Shown here in pieces: positions 1 through 11,883 of a stretch of DNA of 64,000 nt. Position 1 is the first letter of the stretch. Every line of letters starts with the position of its first letter. The notes under the pieces are model-generated. The model did no database searches and was not told the origin of the DNA. It saw nothing but the letters and a program-made list of their open reading frames with translations. The stretch covers positions 49,211,313 through 49,275,312 of the forward strand of contig NC_045436.1 of assembly GCF_002776525.5 (NCBI RefSeq), written 5' to 3'. Made by a program: the position numbers and the translations under genes. This stretch comes from Piliocolobus tephrosceles. Its lineage: Eukaryota > Chordata > Mammalia > Primates > Cercopithecidae.

Positions 1-1599
1 TATACGGAGTTCCATTTTCCTATACCTGGATTTGCACAGGTGTTTCCCAAAGGAAGTAAGAGTTCCCAGTGTTGTTCCCATAGCTCCAGCTGAACTGAGG
101 AACTCAGAACTTTCTATAGAAAGGACAGAGGAACCTGGGTTTTTCTAGGCTGATTTGGATATGGAAATTCTATGCCAGGCATTCCCAAGGCTCTAGATAG
201 CTATAAAGGAAAGAGATAGATCAGGATCCTAGCCATGGGCACTGAAAAGTATTGAGTGTCACCATGGTCAGGGGCTTCTCTAGTCACCCCTGGGCTCCAA
301 TAACCAAGCAAGGTTGGCAGCAGGGCCACAGGGCCTGAGGTCCCACTTTCCCACTCCCGCATAGGCATCGTCTCATCTTTTTGAATTGATGGGGTTGTCT
401 TGGTAGGCCAGCGGTAGGAGATAAAGAAAGATAAAATTATTCATAGATAACATTCATACATGAGTCTAGCCAGTACCAGGACACTCAACAAATAGTACCT
501 TTTTTTTCTGTAAACCCTTCAGTTGGTGCCATCCAAGATGTACTACTGGGTGTAACTCTCAAGATAAAGGCTGTTTGCATAACTCCTAGAGAAAGCTTTT
601 TTGTTTTTAAGCTCTAAGTGAAGGGCAATAATAAATTTGCAGCCAATTCTCTGGTCTAGGTTTCAGGACCCACATCCCATGTAGTCCCAGCATGTGTGGC
701 ACAGCCTCTCCTTGTTAGTAGGTTCCATTGTTGTTGCAGTGAGAACTTTAATTTTGTATTTTCTCACTTGGGTGGAAGTAAATTTTCAAACATAAAATTG
801 AGCTAATGTCATCATTGAGCATTTCATTTACTTTTTTTTCTTATAAAAGGAACTGCCCTTGAATATATTTGGCTGTGTGATTGCACAGTCAAATAAGGAT
901 ACATTTAAATATTCAACTCGGTAACTACGTATACAGTCTACTTTTGTTACTGGTTCACAACACTATACGTAGATAGGAACACCTGCCTTGATAATGTTCT
1001 TGATATTCACTTTGGTGTCTTGTGAATGACATAAGCCTTGCTTAGCTGTTTTATTTCCTCTTCTAATCTTAGCAAATCACCTGATTATCACTGAGAATGA
1101 CATCCATTCTGAAGACACCATTCAGGATGACTTCAGGACTAGAAATAGTATCTGGCTTATTTCTAGTACATTTTACCTAAAGTTTCATGTATGAATGGGA
1201 GAACAAAAGCCTCAGATTGTCAACTAACTCTACCATGTCTTACAATAGTTCAGTGTTCATCCAAAAATCAAATCCATAATTCCAGATCATTTCTTCAATT
1301 CCTTCAACTCTTCTTTGAAGGTAAGAATCTCAAATCACTATATCTTTAATACTCTTTGGCAACAAGGCTCTCCTTCTCTGTATAATTTATCCCTGGGTCC
1401 GCAGTAGGTCTTTGACAATAAATCATTGTTGAGGGTAGGCAGAATGAAAAGACAAAGACCCTTTGACTTTCTGTGGGCAGGAGATGCAACGACCTTATCT
1501 TACAGTTTTATAATCTGAAAAAAAAGAAAGCTGACTCAAATCATTATGTGAGAAATCAAACGCATGTTTCTTGTGCTTTTGGCAATTAGGCTTTTTTTT
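1..1599. other. Unannotated single-copy-looking DNA
   Basis: AT-leaning sequence without a recognisable repeat, RNA gene or credible coding segment. Reading frames are broken by stops every few dozen codons on both strands. A very old, diverged repeat could still be hidden here. Confidence 0.5.
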
Positions 1600-1614
1600 A
1601 GAAATATAAATCCT

Positions 1615-1936
1615 GGCTGGGCACTGGGGCTCATGCCTGTAATCCCAGCACTTTGGGAGGCCCAGGCAGGCCAATCACTTGAGCCCAGGAGTTTGAGACC
1701 AGCCTGGGTCACATGGCGAAACCCTGTCTCTGCAAAAAATATAAAAATTAGTCGGATGTGGTGGCACGCACCTGTGGTCCCAGCCACTTTTGGGAGGCTA
1801 AGATGGGAGGATCACCTGAGCCTGGGAGGGCAAGGCTGCAATGAGCCGAGATTGCACCACTGTACTCCAGCTGGGGCGACAGAGTGAGAACCTGTCCCCA
1901 AAAAACAAACAATAATAAGAATCATAGTTTTAAAAA
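1615..1936 (+). mobile_element. AluJ SINE
   Basis: Full-length dimeric Alu with both arms, the internal A-rich linker and an A-rich tail. The wording 'cttgagcccaggagtttgag' and many changed CpGs point to the old J class. It is flanked by a 15-base target-site duplication, agaaatataaatcct at 1,600-1,614 and agaaacataaatcct at 1,937-1,951, with one mismatch. The duplication puts the true end of the decayed tail near 1,936. Confidence 0.92.
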
Positions 1937-1951
1937 AGAAACATAAATCCT

Positions 1952-3237
1952 CAGAAAAAGTGATTGGCAGGGAAACAGTGTGTGGAAAATGTAAACTTTG
2001 AGTATGTGCATGTTCAACTGTAACTATTTGTAACTTCATAGCTGAGACCCAGACTCTTGTCTGATTTTCTAAGCCAGGCAAAACTGATCAAGAATCCTAC
2101 CAGAAGAAAGTTTTCAGGACTCTGACCTGACTCCAGCAGAAATGTTGGTTACAGTGTTCTGGAAGACACCTCAGCATGAATCTCTGGAGCCAGCATCTGG
2201 TACCACTGCCATCTCTGGGGTGAATACTGCAATTAAGAGCCTGACCCTCTATGGTGAATAAAAGGGTTGTGAAATTATATGTAGCAGTGAAGAGTGTGTT
2301 GGAATTAATATTTGTACAGCTTATGAATGTAAGTGTCAGAGGGAAGAGACTTTCAAATTTCATATACCCCATTCCCCCTAACTCCACAGAGATCAACTGA
2401 AGACAGATCATGTTTTTTTTTTTTTTGCTGAAAGACCCTGGAATGAAAAATCTGACACCTTACTGGTTTAGAACTTACTAGAAGTAAAACTGAAAGCACA
2501 ACAGAGTTCCTTCACTTGTACATTCCGCCTCAGATTCTCATCCTTCCCTCCTAGGACTTCAACCATGCCTCCATCTGAAATCCTAGGTTAGCTTTCCGTC
2601 ACTCTCCATCCACCACTCCCATTCTTGGGTGAGCACTGCCTTTCTCCCAGGACCATGAGCTGATGACCTTCGCTCCTTTTTTATAAGCTTGGTTCGTTGA
2701 GGCAAAGGTCCCTTCCTTGGGCTCCCATTTTCTGAGGCATGTTATGTAAGAAGATGGCTGCCTAAACCAACCAGCTCCTCACACTTGATCCATGGATATC
2801 AATGTCACTGCCGCTGAGGAGGTTCCAGCCCTCTGTCCTGAGACTCATTCCAGAAGAAGGCTGCCTTGCATATACACATGTTGTACTTGAAGGCAGGAAA
2901 TAATATTTCATCTGAAACCACCAGGTTAATCCATTTCCTTAAAACCACTTAGACATGAAAGAGCAGACGCAGAATTCCCACCAGCACTGTTGACATTTTC
3001 TGTCTCAGAAGGATTCCCTTTCAATCAACGAAGTGAATGCTTTCCTGGGCCTGGGCTTGGCTTGAACAAAACAAAAAGAGACCAAAACACTTTCCTGGCA
3101 TAGACAGCCCTCCGTCCGCATGCTCGGCAGGTTTTAGTTCCTTCCTCACCCCACATGCCCAGCAGAGCCACCCGGCTTTCTCTCCAGTGCTGTTCTGAGA
3201 ATCTGCCGATTTCCAGTGATGCAGCTGGCATTCTTTA
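1952..3237. other. Unannotated DNA with a short poly-T run
   Basis: No gene or named repeat recognised. A run of 15 T lies at 2,412-2,426. The part after about 3,000 is richer in GC and CpG than the sequence before it, but not dense enough to be called a CpG island. Confidence 0.5.
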
Positions 3238-3268
3238 GTGCTGATGACTCACGTGCTGTCATCAGCAC
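3238..3268. repeat. Inverted repeat with overlapping AP-1-like and E-box motifs
   Basis: Perfect 10-base arms, GTGCTGATGA at 3,238-3,247 and TCATCAGCAC at 3,259-3,268, separated by 11 bases. TGACTCA (AP-1 consensus) lies at 3,245-3,251 and overlaps CACGTG (E-box) at 3,250-3,255. The pattern is seen directly. A regulatory role is inference. Confidence 0.6.
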
Positions 3269-3559
3269 AGGTCGGGCACTGGAGAGTGCCTGGGGGAGAA
3301 GCCCGGCTGTGACTGCTATTGCCTCAGCTTTCCTAAGAACCCTGTAAGGCTGCCATGCGTGTGCAGATGCAGGCTCTAGGCTTGCTGATCCATCCTCCTG
3401 AGGAGGGCAGACTGAGATCAGGACGGGGAGCGAGGAAGTGAGGGAGGCCAGAGGGAAGCGCCATGTCTCCCTGACACTTCAGCAATCTTTATGATATGAA
3501 ACAATTCTGGTTCTTTGCTAGCAAAGCTTTGATCACTGGGAGGCTTATGCAGTTAGAGA
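3269..3559. other. Unannotated moderately GC-rich DNA
   Basis: Follows the inverted repeat; G-rich at about 3,415-3,470. No open frame or repeat recognised. Confidence 0.45.
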
Positions 3560-3965
3560 ATTTTGCTCACAAATAAAGTGGAGATGATGCCATGTGCTCA
3601 TCAAACCTGCGGCCTTTGTCTCCAGGACCCACAGCCAATGAGATTTCCCAGCTCCCTTCAATTAGATGAGCCATATGACTGGGTTCTGGCCACTGAAAAT
3701 GAGAAGGAACAATGTGTATTACCTCAAAGCTGGGCCTATAAGACTGTGATGCAATTTTGCACACTCTCTTACTTACCCTCATTAGTGGACTTAGTGTTCA
3801 TATCCAGGGTGAACCTGGCAGCCGTGCTTTAAAGGCAGAGGGTGGACCACAGGTGACTATGGGGAAGAAAAAGACTGAAGTGGGTGGAAAATAAGCATCA
3901 TCGTGCTAAGGCACTGAGATGCTGGACTATGATAGCAGCAGCCAGCCCTGCCCACCCTCACTACT
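3560..3965 (+). mobile_element. Ancient LTR fragment, MLT1-like (MaLR)
   Basis: The stretch around 3,640-3,760 (a 'tgactgggttctggccac' block, then a conserved 'gggcctataa' block) and a 'gcactgagat' block near 3,910 resemble the body and 3' end of old mammalian MLT1 LTRs. Strongly diverged; subfamily and exact ends are uncertain. Confidence 0.5.
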
Positions 3966-4499
3966 ACAACCATTGCCTTCCACATCAGTTCCCAAATTGT
4001 GTGACTACTGCTCTAAATTTTTAATATTAGAAATAAAGGCTCATAAATAATAAAAAGGCAAATGACGTTACCATTCTAAGAGGGGAGGGGTGTACAAATG
4101 CTTTCGTTGTCTTAGAATTCATTTGAATCCAGTACTGCTCAAAGTAAGTAAATTCCATGGGAAAGCTTTGATATTTCCAGTTAAATCACAGATTTGAGCT
4201 ATAGTAACATTTGTTGATACAGACTCTGACCAGTGTTCTATTTAGCTTCTCACTTTAAGAAATTCCCACTGGCAGCTGAACAGTCCCAATTCTTTAAAAG
4301 AAAAAACCTGAAAAAAGAAAAGAATGGTAAAGTATGAGGGTAATTCTGAACTGATTTTTCTTTCCTTATGAATTCACATGACTTCTGAGTTGGCATTTAG
4401 CACTACATTTCTGTGCATGTTTCTCATAGGCAGGGCCTATGCTTTACCACACTTTATATCCCTCACAATGGCTAGCACAGTATTCTTAAGTTTGCTGGA
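3966..4499. other. Unannotated AT-rich DNA
   Basis: No feature recognised apart from A-rich stretches near 4,300-4,325. It may contain further diverged LINE sequence upstream of the L1 3' end. Confidence 0.45.
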
Positions 4500-4622
4500 T
4501 TTTTTAAATAAAATCAATTGCTTGATTATTATGCATTGCATGCCTACATTAAAATTTCTCATGTAACCCATAAATATACACACCTACTATGTACCCACAA
4601 AAAATAAAAATTAAAAATAAAA
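4500..4622 (+). mobile_element. L1 LINE 3' end
   Basis: The stretch ending 'ctactatgtacccacaaaaa' followed by an A-rich, AAAATTAAAAATAAA-type tail matches the 3' UTR end of older primate/mammalian L1 elements. Only the extreme 3' end is recognisable; a 5'-truncated L1 copy is the usual explanation. An AluJ begins directly after its tail. Confidence 0.7.
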
Positions 4623-4623
4623 A

Positions 4624-4930
4624 GCTAGACATGGTGGCTTATACCTGCAATCCCAGAGCTTTAGGAGGCTGAGGTGAGAGGACTGTCCAAGGCTAGGAGT
4701 TTGAGACCAGCCTGGGCAACATAGTGAGATCCTGTCTCTACAAAAAAACAGAAAAAATTAGCCAGGCATTTCAGTGTGCACTTGTGGTCTCAGCTACTCA
4801 GGAGGCTGAAGTGGGAGGCTCGCTTGGGCCCAGGAGGACAAGGCTGCAGTGAACCATGATTGTGCCACTGCATTCCAGCCTGGATGACAGAGTAAAGCCC
4901 TGTCTCAGAAAATAATAATAATAATGAATT
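4624..4930 (+). mobile_element. AluJ SINE
   Basis: Two-arm Alu with old-class wording and an imperfect (TAA)n-like tail. It abuts the A-rich L1 tail, a common Alu landing site. Confidence 0.88.
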
Positions 4931-6020
4931 TATTTATTAATTAAAATTTTTAAAAATCAGTTCTTGTCCACCTTTTATCTTCCATCTCTTGGGTCATCCC
5001 TCTATTCAGTCACTTCACATTTTTGGCTTAAAGAAAGACAGCACAGCAAAAAATTAGAGAAAAGAGGAGTCACTGGTTGGCCACGGGAAGGAAGGGAGCT
5101 AGAAGAAAGAACTCAGAGGCTGGTGGGTCCCCAAGAACTCAGAGGCTGGTGGGTCCCCAAGAAACATTCCAGAGCCTCCTTTCAGGAACTTAGCCTGGCA
5201 CAGGCACGGGGAGAAATGACAGATGCCCTCCTTACCCACCTTGGTTGGTTCTGTCTTCAGAAGGAAGGAACTTTCCTGGGTTCCCAGCTGGAGCCCAAGA
5301 AAGCAAGACGATCCCACAAAATAACGGTATGCTTGTGTGCCGACTTAGTGCGGGGTACTGGTATGATTCATACAAGTGGCAAAGAAATGAGGAAGGCTTG
5401 TGGACAGTCTCTTGGAGATTTCTGAGGCCCAGAACTGTGTGGCAGAAACAGATAACACCTTTGTGCCAGGAGAGTCCTGGAAGTAGCTGAGAGAGAGAGC
5501 TGGATGCGAAGAGCCTGTGGTCAGGAACCAGGGATGACTCAGCAGCCACCTGGTGAATCAATAACTGAAGACCAGATGGCAAGGTGGACACCTCCGGGGA
5601 GGCCAGCATGGATGGCGAACGATTCCGGGAACCAGATGTCCCCTTCCCAATACCTGGCACTGCCTAAGCCTCCAAATGTAAATGTAACCCCAAGGAAAGG
5701 GGCTGGGAGAGGGTGGGGAGAGAAGCCAAATTAATTTAAATTGAATTTCTACAACCCCAGAGGAATGCAGGCTTAAAAAGAAAGAAAGGGAAACAAAGAA
5801 TTATATTTCAGACACATCTGAATATGTGGAATGAAATTGATACCTGTGACATGTGATCCAAGAAACAGGGGTTTCTATTAACCTTAAAGAAAAGGCAAGA
5901 ATGAAGTTAACGAGTCTTGTAATTTCAGGAACAATGGAGAGCCTCCTTTCCCCCAGTCTCCTGCACCTCTGTGCTGGTGTTTGAATTTCCACCATCACAT
6001 TGGTTTTTTTCCTTTGATTT
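4931..6020. other. Unannotated DNA; open frame of uncertain meaning
   Basis: Contains a 153-codon frame on the + strand at 4,964-5,425 and overlapping frames on both strands. None shows a recognisable domain, and the longest one includes the tandem duplication at 5,111-5,162. Treated as non-coding. Confidence 0.5.
5111..5162 (+). repeat. Exact 26-bp tandem duplication
   Basis: Two adjacent identical 26-base copies (5,111-5,136 and 5,137-5,162), each starting ACTCAGAGGCTGGTGGGTCC. No divergence between copies, so it is recent or has been homogenised. Confidence 0.9.
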
Positions 6021-6030
6021 AAAATTTTCC

Positions 6031-6350
6031 GGCCGGGCGCAGTGGCTCATGCCTATAATCCTAGCACTTTGGGAGGCCGAGGTGGGCAGATCATGGGGTC
6101 AGGAGATCAAGACCATCCTGGCTAACACGGTGAAACCCTGTTTCTACTAAAAATACAAAAAATTAGCCAGGCATGGTGGCAGGTGCCTGTAGTCCCTGCT
6201 ACTCGGTAGGCTGAGGCAGGAGAATGGTGTGAACCCGGGAGGCGGAGCTTGCAGTGAGCCGAGATCACGCCACTGCACTCCAGCCTGGGCAACAGAGCAG
6301 ACTCTGTCTCAAAAAAAATTAAAAAATTAAAAAATAAAATAAAATAAAAT
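6031..6350 (+). mobile_element. AluY SINE with perfect target-site duplication
   Basis: Full-length young Alu beginning GGCCGGGCGCAGTGGCTCA with Y-class wording 'gaggcggagcttgcagtgag'. The tail has become an (AAAAT)n-type simple repeat. AAAATTTTCC occurs at 6,021-6,030 and 6,351-6,360, a perfect 10-base target-site duplication that also fits the L1 endonuclease preference for TTTT/A. Confidence 0.95.
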
Positions 6351-6360
6351 AAAATTTTCC

Positions 6361-7944
6361 TCTGATCATACACATACTATTGAGGAACATTCGCCTTCTT
6401 AGTCACTTATTCCTTGATGCATTAATACATCAGTTTATCCTATGCTTTTTGACAGCAGGGTACAAGCAAGAAATGTTTTTCCTACACAAGGGAAGGAGGG
6501 AGAAAGAGGATGGAGAAGAAGGAGGGGTGTGGGAGGGTAGGAGAGAATGAATGAATCAAAGGACCAAATACCATGCAAAAAATGAAAAGAGTTGTAGCTC
6601 TGAATACAAACTTTGTCTACCTTATAATTTTGAGTAGCCAGAGATAAGGATAGAGCCGACTCTATGTTATGAAAAACTATCTGCTTCTCCTTGAGGTGGC
6701 CGCCCTTCCCGGGGAGGTGTAGTGCTTTGTGTGACTCATCTCTAAGTGCTGCGTGGGCTCTAGCAGCGGATACTGACAACAGTGCCCACCCCCCGCCCAC
6801 AGTCACCAGAATGCTCTCCTCTCCAGCACATTCCCTCCAGGTCTCTCCAAGAACCTTGCAAACAGCAACGAATTCATGAAGCCCAACAGTACACCTGCGA
6901 GGCAGGTGCCGATTCAATCAATTAAGCACCAATAAACATTATTTCATGGGAGAAATGGTGCTCCTAACTTAGGGCAGAAAATATGATTCAGAGAAGTCCC
7001 AGGGCTTGTGAAATTAGGGCTTTCTGTTGAGGAGTTAAATCAGCCTTTTGTGCGGTGAGACTGCAGCAGGGACAGAGCATATAAAGCAGGTGTTCGCTGT
7101 GACATGAATCTGAAAAGTTAAGCCAGGAGAGATATAGGTAAATAAAAGCGAATGTGAGACCTAAATCCCACAGCAAGGGCAGTGACAGGAGGAGAGTCAC
7201 TCAGCAGCCACAGAAAGATACTGTTAAGATGGAAGAAAACAATGCCCAGTCTTTTGTGTCCAGGGATAGTGAATTATTAGGTTTTTTTTCTTGTGGTGAC
7301 CTTGTGATATTGAGTAACCTCTCTTCAGACAATCAGTGTTGACATTAGCTACATGCTCAGATCAATAGACATTTCAGAGGATGTCGAGAAACTGTGTTCT
7401 CAGAGGCAAGGCAGGCAGCCTGCGTACCTCGTTCACCCACTATGTCACCCGGTTTACCAGGAGATTAGGATGTGGAAACAGGTCAGCGTCCTTCAATGGC
7501 ATCAGCGAGAGAGGCTTTTCCACTGCACTTTTCAGGGATGAGTCAGTCTGTGGGTTATTTTCCACTAACCCAGGCACGTGGCCATTCATTAAATCTGGAA
7601 ATAAATCATGCACAGCGCCCCTGGGGAACTGTATTTGTTTTGCATGGCTCTTATTCAGCACATCCAGCTAGAAAAGACAGCCGCTCCACCCTTACCAGTT
7701 CTGAAAACATAACTGTGGCTTATTTTCAGGCTTTCTGCCTTCAGAGATTTTGCCCATTGTTGGTTTGGAGTTTCCGAACAGCATCTCTCACTAAGAACAT
7801 GTTCATTAAATCCATTTTGGATTTGATCTTTGTGAATATTAATGCCAGTGGGGGCTGTGAAGACCCCTCTGTGACGCGCCTGTCACAACCAGATAATGAT
7901 TCACACCTAAGGCATGTGGATTGACCCTGCAACAATGTGCCTGG
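6361..7944. other. Unannotated DNA, no gene recognised
   Basis: The reading frames found here (up to 160 codons on the - strand at 6,435-6,917) show no recognisable domain. The stretch 7,350-7,700 has no recognisable repeat and includes TGAGTCAG at 7,539, an AP-1-like site. It could be conserved non-coding DNA, which cannot be judged without alignment. Confidence 0.5.
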
Positions 7945-8122
7945 AGCAGTGAGTCTGAAATCTTCATTCTCATAAGAATCACCTAGGGAACTTTTAAAAA
8001 TGCAGATTCCTAGGCCTGGCTCCCACAGATTTTGAGTAAATAGATCTGTGGCAGGGACCCAGGCACCTGCAGTTTTATAAGCGCCAGGTAATTTTTACGC
8101 AGATGGTCCTGTGACCCTACTT
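7945..8122 (+). mobile_element. MER5A-type hAT-Charlie DNA transposon remnant
   Basis: The blocks 'ataagaatcacctagggaac' and 'aaaatgcagattcctaggcc', then a degenerate end, follow the layout of MER5A, a short non-autonomous hAT-Charlie element. Ends are approximate. Confidence 0.7.
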
Positions 8123-9879
8123 AAGAAACTCCTGAGCCGAGCCCAGCCAGCAGGTGGGCAACGCGGTCTCACCTCTCTCCTTGCTGTTCTTTCTGACTCT
8201 CAGCCCTTGCCCCCAGGAGCTTTCCTGCCTGGATTTATTCTGTTACTCCCTTGTCAGATCTCACTTGACCAGCCCAACCCTAACAATTGGCTTCTAGAAA
8301 GTACGCCCCTGTGTGGTTCCAACCTCTGCATGACCAAGTACAGCAGAGGTCACGTTCACGTGGAGTGGTGGGGTGTGCTGATGGGCCTTCTGAGATTTTT
8401 TTTAACCCGTGGTCCAGGCAACCATGGTTCCTTTTCTGGTATTTCACCCCTTACCTATAGACTAAAGATATCAGATGTAAGCTCCTACAAACTCCCACCA
8501 AGTGTAAACCTGAAGGGAGGGATCCCCATCATTATATTATAAGCATTTTCTTCAAGAAGGAAGGAAATATACTACTAAAGTCTCCCAATTATCTGCACTA
8601 ATGAAGAAAGCCACGACACAGATAATCCAATTTTTTTTTTTTTTTTACTTTGAAATTAATTGCATGGTTACTTGACAGAAGATATGCTTCCTGACTGTGC
8701 TTTATTTAACTGGTGTGTGGCTACTTCCTAAGGTGTATACCAGCTGATTGCTGGTATGGGGTTTGATTTCAAATTTATTACAATAACTACACTTATGCAC
8801 AATGTGTAAAACCTCAAATCACAGGCTTTTGGACACAGAAAACCTTGGACAAGAAATAGTTATTGAGAGCCAGGGCATGGACCAGTAGCTACTTTTAGCT
8901 GTTTCCAGGTCAGCAGAAAGGGAAGCAAATGTGATGTCATCACCAGGTCTGTATCTCTCCATGACAGTGTCATCAACATTTCAGCTCCTGCTGGATTGGG
9001 TGGCATGGTTTACCTGGTCCTTTCTAACCTTGAAATCCCATGAACCTAGAACTTGAAACATAGTGGCCAGATGTGGGCCTAGAGAGGAGAATAATCCTTA
9101 ATGGTCTCCACTAGCCCAAGAAACAGAGCACAGGCCACTAAAATTTTCTGCTGTCAATATTTGTACTCATTTCCTCCCAGTCTTTGAATAGGAGAATTTA
9201 GTCGGTTGGTCAGCTGGGTACAATCGTTTGTACCCACGAAAACTCTCTAGGGCCCATTTTTTCCTGACAGTGAGTTGGGTATTTAGATAGAGAATTGCAT
9301 TCATGCATGCAGGGGACTTTCATGCTTAGGCACACCCTGAAGCAATAATGTCTTAGCTCAGGAATCACTTAATTTCCACAGTGGCATCTGGTCCTTCCAT
9401 GGGAAGTAAGCTGAGAATTATTATGCAGGTTACTGCCCCCTCCTCAATATCTTTCCTTGGTAGTGACACTACCTTATTCTGCCTCCACACATGCCTGTCC
9501 ATCACTGGAGAGACTCACTGGAAGTTGGAGGGAAATGGCATTCTGAGCGAGTGACCTGGGCTGACATGCCTGGGACGTCCCCGAGGCTGCCACTCTCAGC
9601 ATGCTTAGTGCTTTGGATGCCGTGGTGGTTGCCACACCTGCCAGTGTTGGGTTTAGGCCCTGGTTACAAGTGTCTCTGTGTTTTGTTTTTTAATGTGTTT
9701 TGGACCCAAAGGGCCTTCTTTAACTTGTTTCCAACTTAGCAAAGGAGTAAAAAGTTATGGCTGAATGGGGAAAGCTAAGTTAAAAGTTGGTTTCTGGGAA
9801 CCCTCACCCTAAGCTTTTGCTGCTGGGACATCTTCCCCTTCCTTTCTGGAGAGCCCCCAGTCACTGGCTCTGCTTTACT
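8123..9879. other. Unannotated DNA with a T16 run and a small hairpin
   Basis: T16 lies at 8,631-8,646. ATACCAGC (8,737-8,744) and GCTGGTAT (8,750-8,757) form 8-base arms around a 5-base loop. A 143-codon frame at 8,111-8,542 begins inside the MER5A remnant and has no recognisable domain. No gene supported. Confidence 0.5.
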
Positions 9880-9884
9880 CTTCC

Positions 9885-10328
9885 CTTGATGGCTGCCTCC
9901 ATGAATCCTATACGTGGGGTTGTTCCATCACCATAGTGGCCATGGAAGTGGATCACCCAGATCTCCTTTTAAGGGGATCTGCTGTGAGGAACATGGCTGA
10001 TTGACAGCCCTCAGCCGCTGCACCTTTGGATACACTGTGGGGTTCTCTGGAGAGCTTCCAGCCAATGACAGGGAACGGTAGGGGTACTGGACCCATCCAT
10101 TCCTGACTGATGTGGAATTCTCTACTCAGCAACTATGGCTTTGGATCTTCTCATTGGCCTGGCCAAGACTTACCTAAAACTGCACTGTGGTCCATTGCAA
10201 TCCTTCCTTTCTTCCTATGCAATACTTCTTTCCGTCTCTTCTTCAGTAGGCGTCAGACTGGCATTTCCATCTCAAGACTCTCTGACAACTCCTGCTCTTC
10301 TCTTATTCTTTTAGTCTATCTCAACAAA
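9885..10328 (+). mobile_element. ERVL-type LTR (MLT2/LTR-of-ERVL group), 5' side of the provirus
   Basis: Blocks such as 'aaggggatctgctgtgagga', 'ggttctctggagagcttcca' and 'ggcctggccaagacttacct' occur in the order I recall from ERVL-family LTRs. The segment ends with CAACA, a typical LTR end. It precedes gag- and pol-like sequence in the same orientation, so it is probably the 5' LTR of that provirus. Exact subfamily and start are uncertain. Confidence 0.5.
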
Positions 10329-11260
10329 TAGTTTACACCTCCAATCCTGTCTTGGCATGCCCCACTCAAAAGACACAGGACACACCAGGAGTGATGTGAG
10401 GAAACAGGTCGTAAAGATAAGGCTTTGCGACTGGGTTACTCAGGCCGTCCCCAACAAGGAGGAGCCCATCTTGAGGGGCATGTGGGGGGTATGGTAATTC
10501 ACTGGCACCTGGTGGCAGCCCGGTTGTTTAAGATTTCATGGGAGAAAACATTCTGCTGGGGGAGAATGGCTTTGCATGTGCAGTGATTCAGACATCTGAA
10601 AGATATAGGGGGGAACACATGAGCTACACGTACAGTGGAGTTTGCTGGCTGCTACTAAATAGTACAAGTGTCCTACAGGGGAATAATGAGAAACCAAGAG
10701 CAGTTGACATACAGATAAAAGCTAAGAGTGGGAGTCAGAGGACCTTCCTGGTAGTTTACAGGAAGCCTCTTCTCTCCTGCACTGGAAGAGCAGACACAGC
10801 TGAGCTGCCAACTCGGAATCTGATAGTTACAGTTTCAAAGCTTAAACCAACTCAGTGATGCTTAAACCAACTCAGATCTCCTATGAAATCAGGGTCCCAG
10901 TTGGGGAAACATGAGACCCTAAAAACTGGGATGGGTACATCGGGGTGGATGGTCCCAAGGGCTTTGTTGCTCTAGATTCCTCCGAAGCCTCAGAGTTTTC
11001 AGAGGTGGCTCCCCCAGAATAAGAACTAGGATTTTTCCAATTCAGAAAGATACAGCAACATCCCCTCCTCAGCAAGGTAACAGGTGCTCCCCTCAGAAAT
11101 TGTCCCATCTCTTATTCTGGCTTCCAGGTCAATAACTAAGATGAAATTTCAGCATACTCCAGTCAGGAATATGTTGGGTTTCATAAGGAAAAAGGAAATT
11201 ATATCCCAACAGAGCTGTGAGAATTCGCTAGCATAAGCCATCAAGAACCAGAAGAGTACC

Positions 11261-11571
11261 AGTCAGGCACAGTGGCTCATGCCTGTAATCCCAACACTCT
11301 GGGAGTCCGAGGTGGGTGGATCACTTGATGTCAGGAGTTCAAGACCAGCCTGGCTAACATGGCAAAACCCTGTCTCTACTAAATGTACAAAAATTAGCTG
11401 GGCATGGTGGCACACGCCTGTAGCCCCAGCCACTTGGGAGGCTGAGGCACGAGAATCACTTTTATCCAGGAGGCAAAGTTTGTGGTGAGTCAAGATTGCA
11501 CCACTGTACTCCAGCCTAGGTGACAGAGCAAGACCCTGTCTCAAAAAAAAAAAACAAAAAAATAGAAAAGA
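11261..11571 (+). mobile_element. AluS SINE
   Basis: Full-length Alu of the S class. Its target-site duplication, aagaaccagaagagta at 11,243-11,258 and aagaaccgaaagagtaa at 11,884-11,900, encloses both this Alu and the next one. So the following AluY sits in this element's tail. Confidence 0.9.
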
Positions 11572-11883
11572 GGCCGGGCGCGGTGGCTCAAGCCTGTAAT
11601 CCCAGCACTTTGGGAGGCCGAGACGGGTGGATCACGAGGTCAGGAGATCGAGACCATCCTGGCTAATACGGTGAAACCCTGTCTCTACTTAAAAATACAA
11701 AAAACTAGCCGGGCGACGAGGCGGGCGCCTGTAGTCCCAGCTACTCGGGAGGCTGAGGCAGGAGAATGGCGTAAACCCGGGAGGCGGAGCTTGCAGTGAG
11801 CTGAGATCCGGCCACTGCACCCCAGCCTGGGTGGCAGAGCAAGACTCCGTCTCAAAAAAAAAAAAAAAAGAAAAAAAGAAAAA
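11572..11883 (+). mobile_element. AluY of Old World monkey type (AluYR-like), inserted into an AluS tail
   Basis: Nearly intact young Alu beginning GGCCGGGCGCGGTGGCTCAA with many preserved CpGs and the diagnostic 'gctgagatccggccactg' block. It lies within the poly-A of the preceding AluS, which makes its own target duplication (A/G-rich) hard to delimit. Confidence 0.93.

Noticed and set aside
4964..5425. 153-codon + frame
   Set aside because: No recognisable domain, includes a tandem duplication, and is overlapped by frames of similar length on the other strand; no splice or promoter context.
6435..6917. 160-codon - frame
   Set aside because: No recognisable domain and no conserved-looking composition. 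A frame this long arises by chance in 64 kb.
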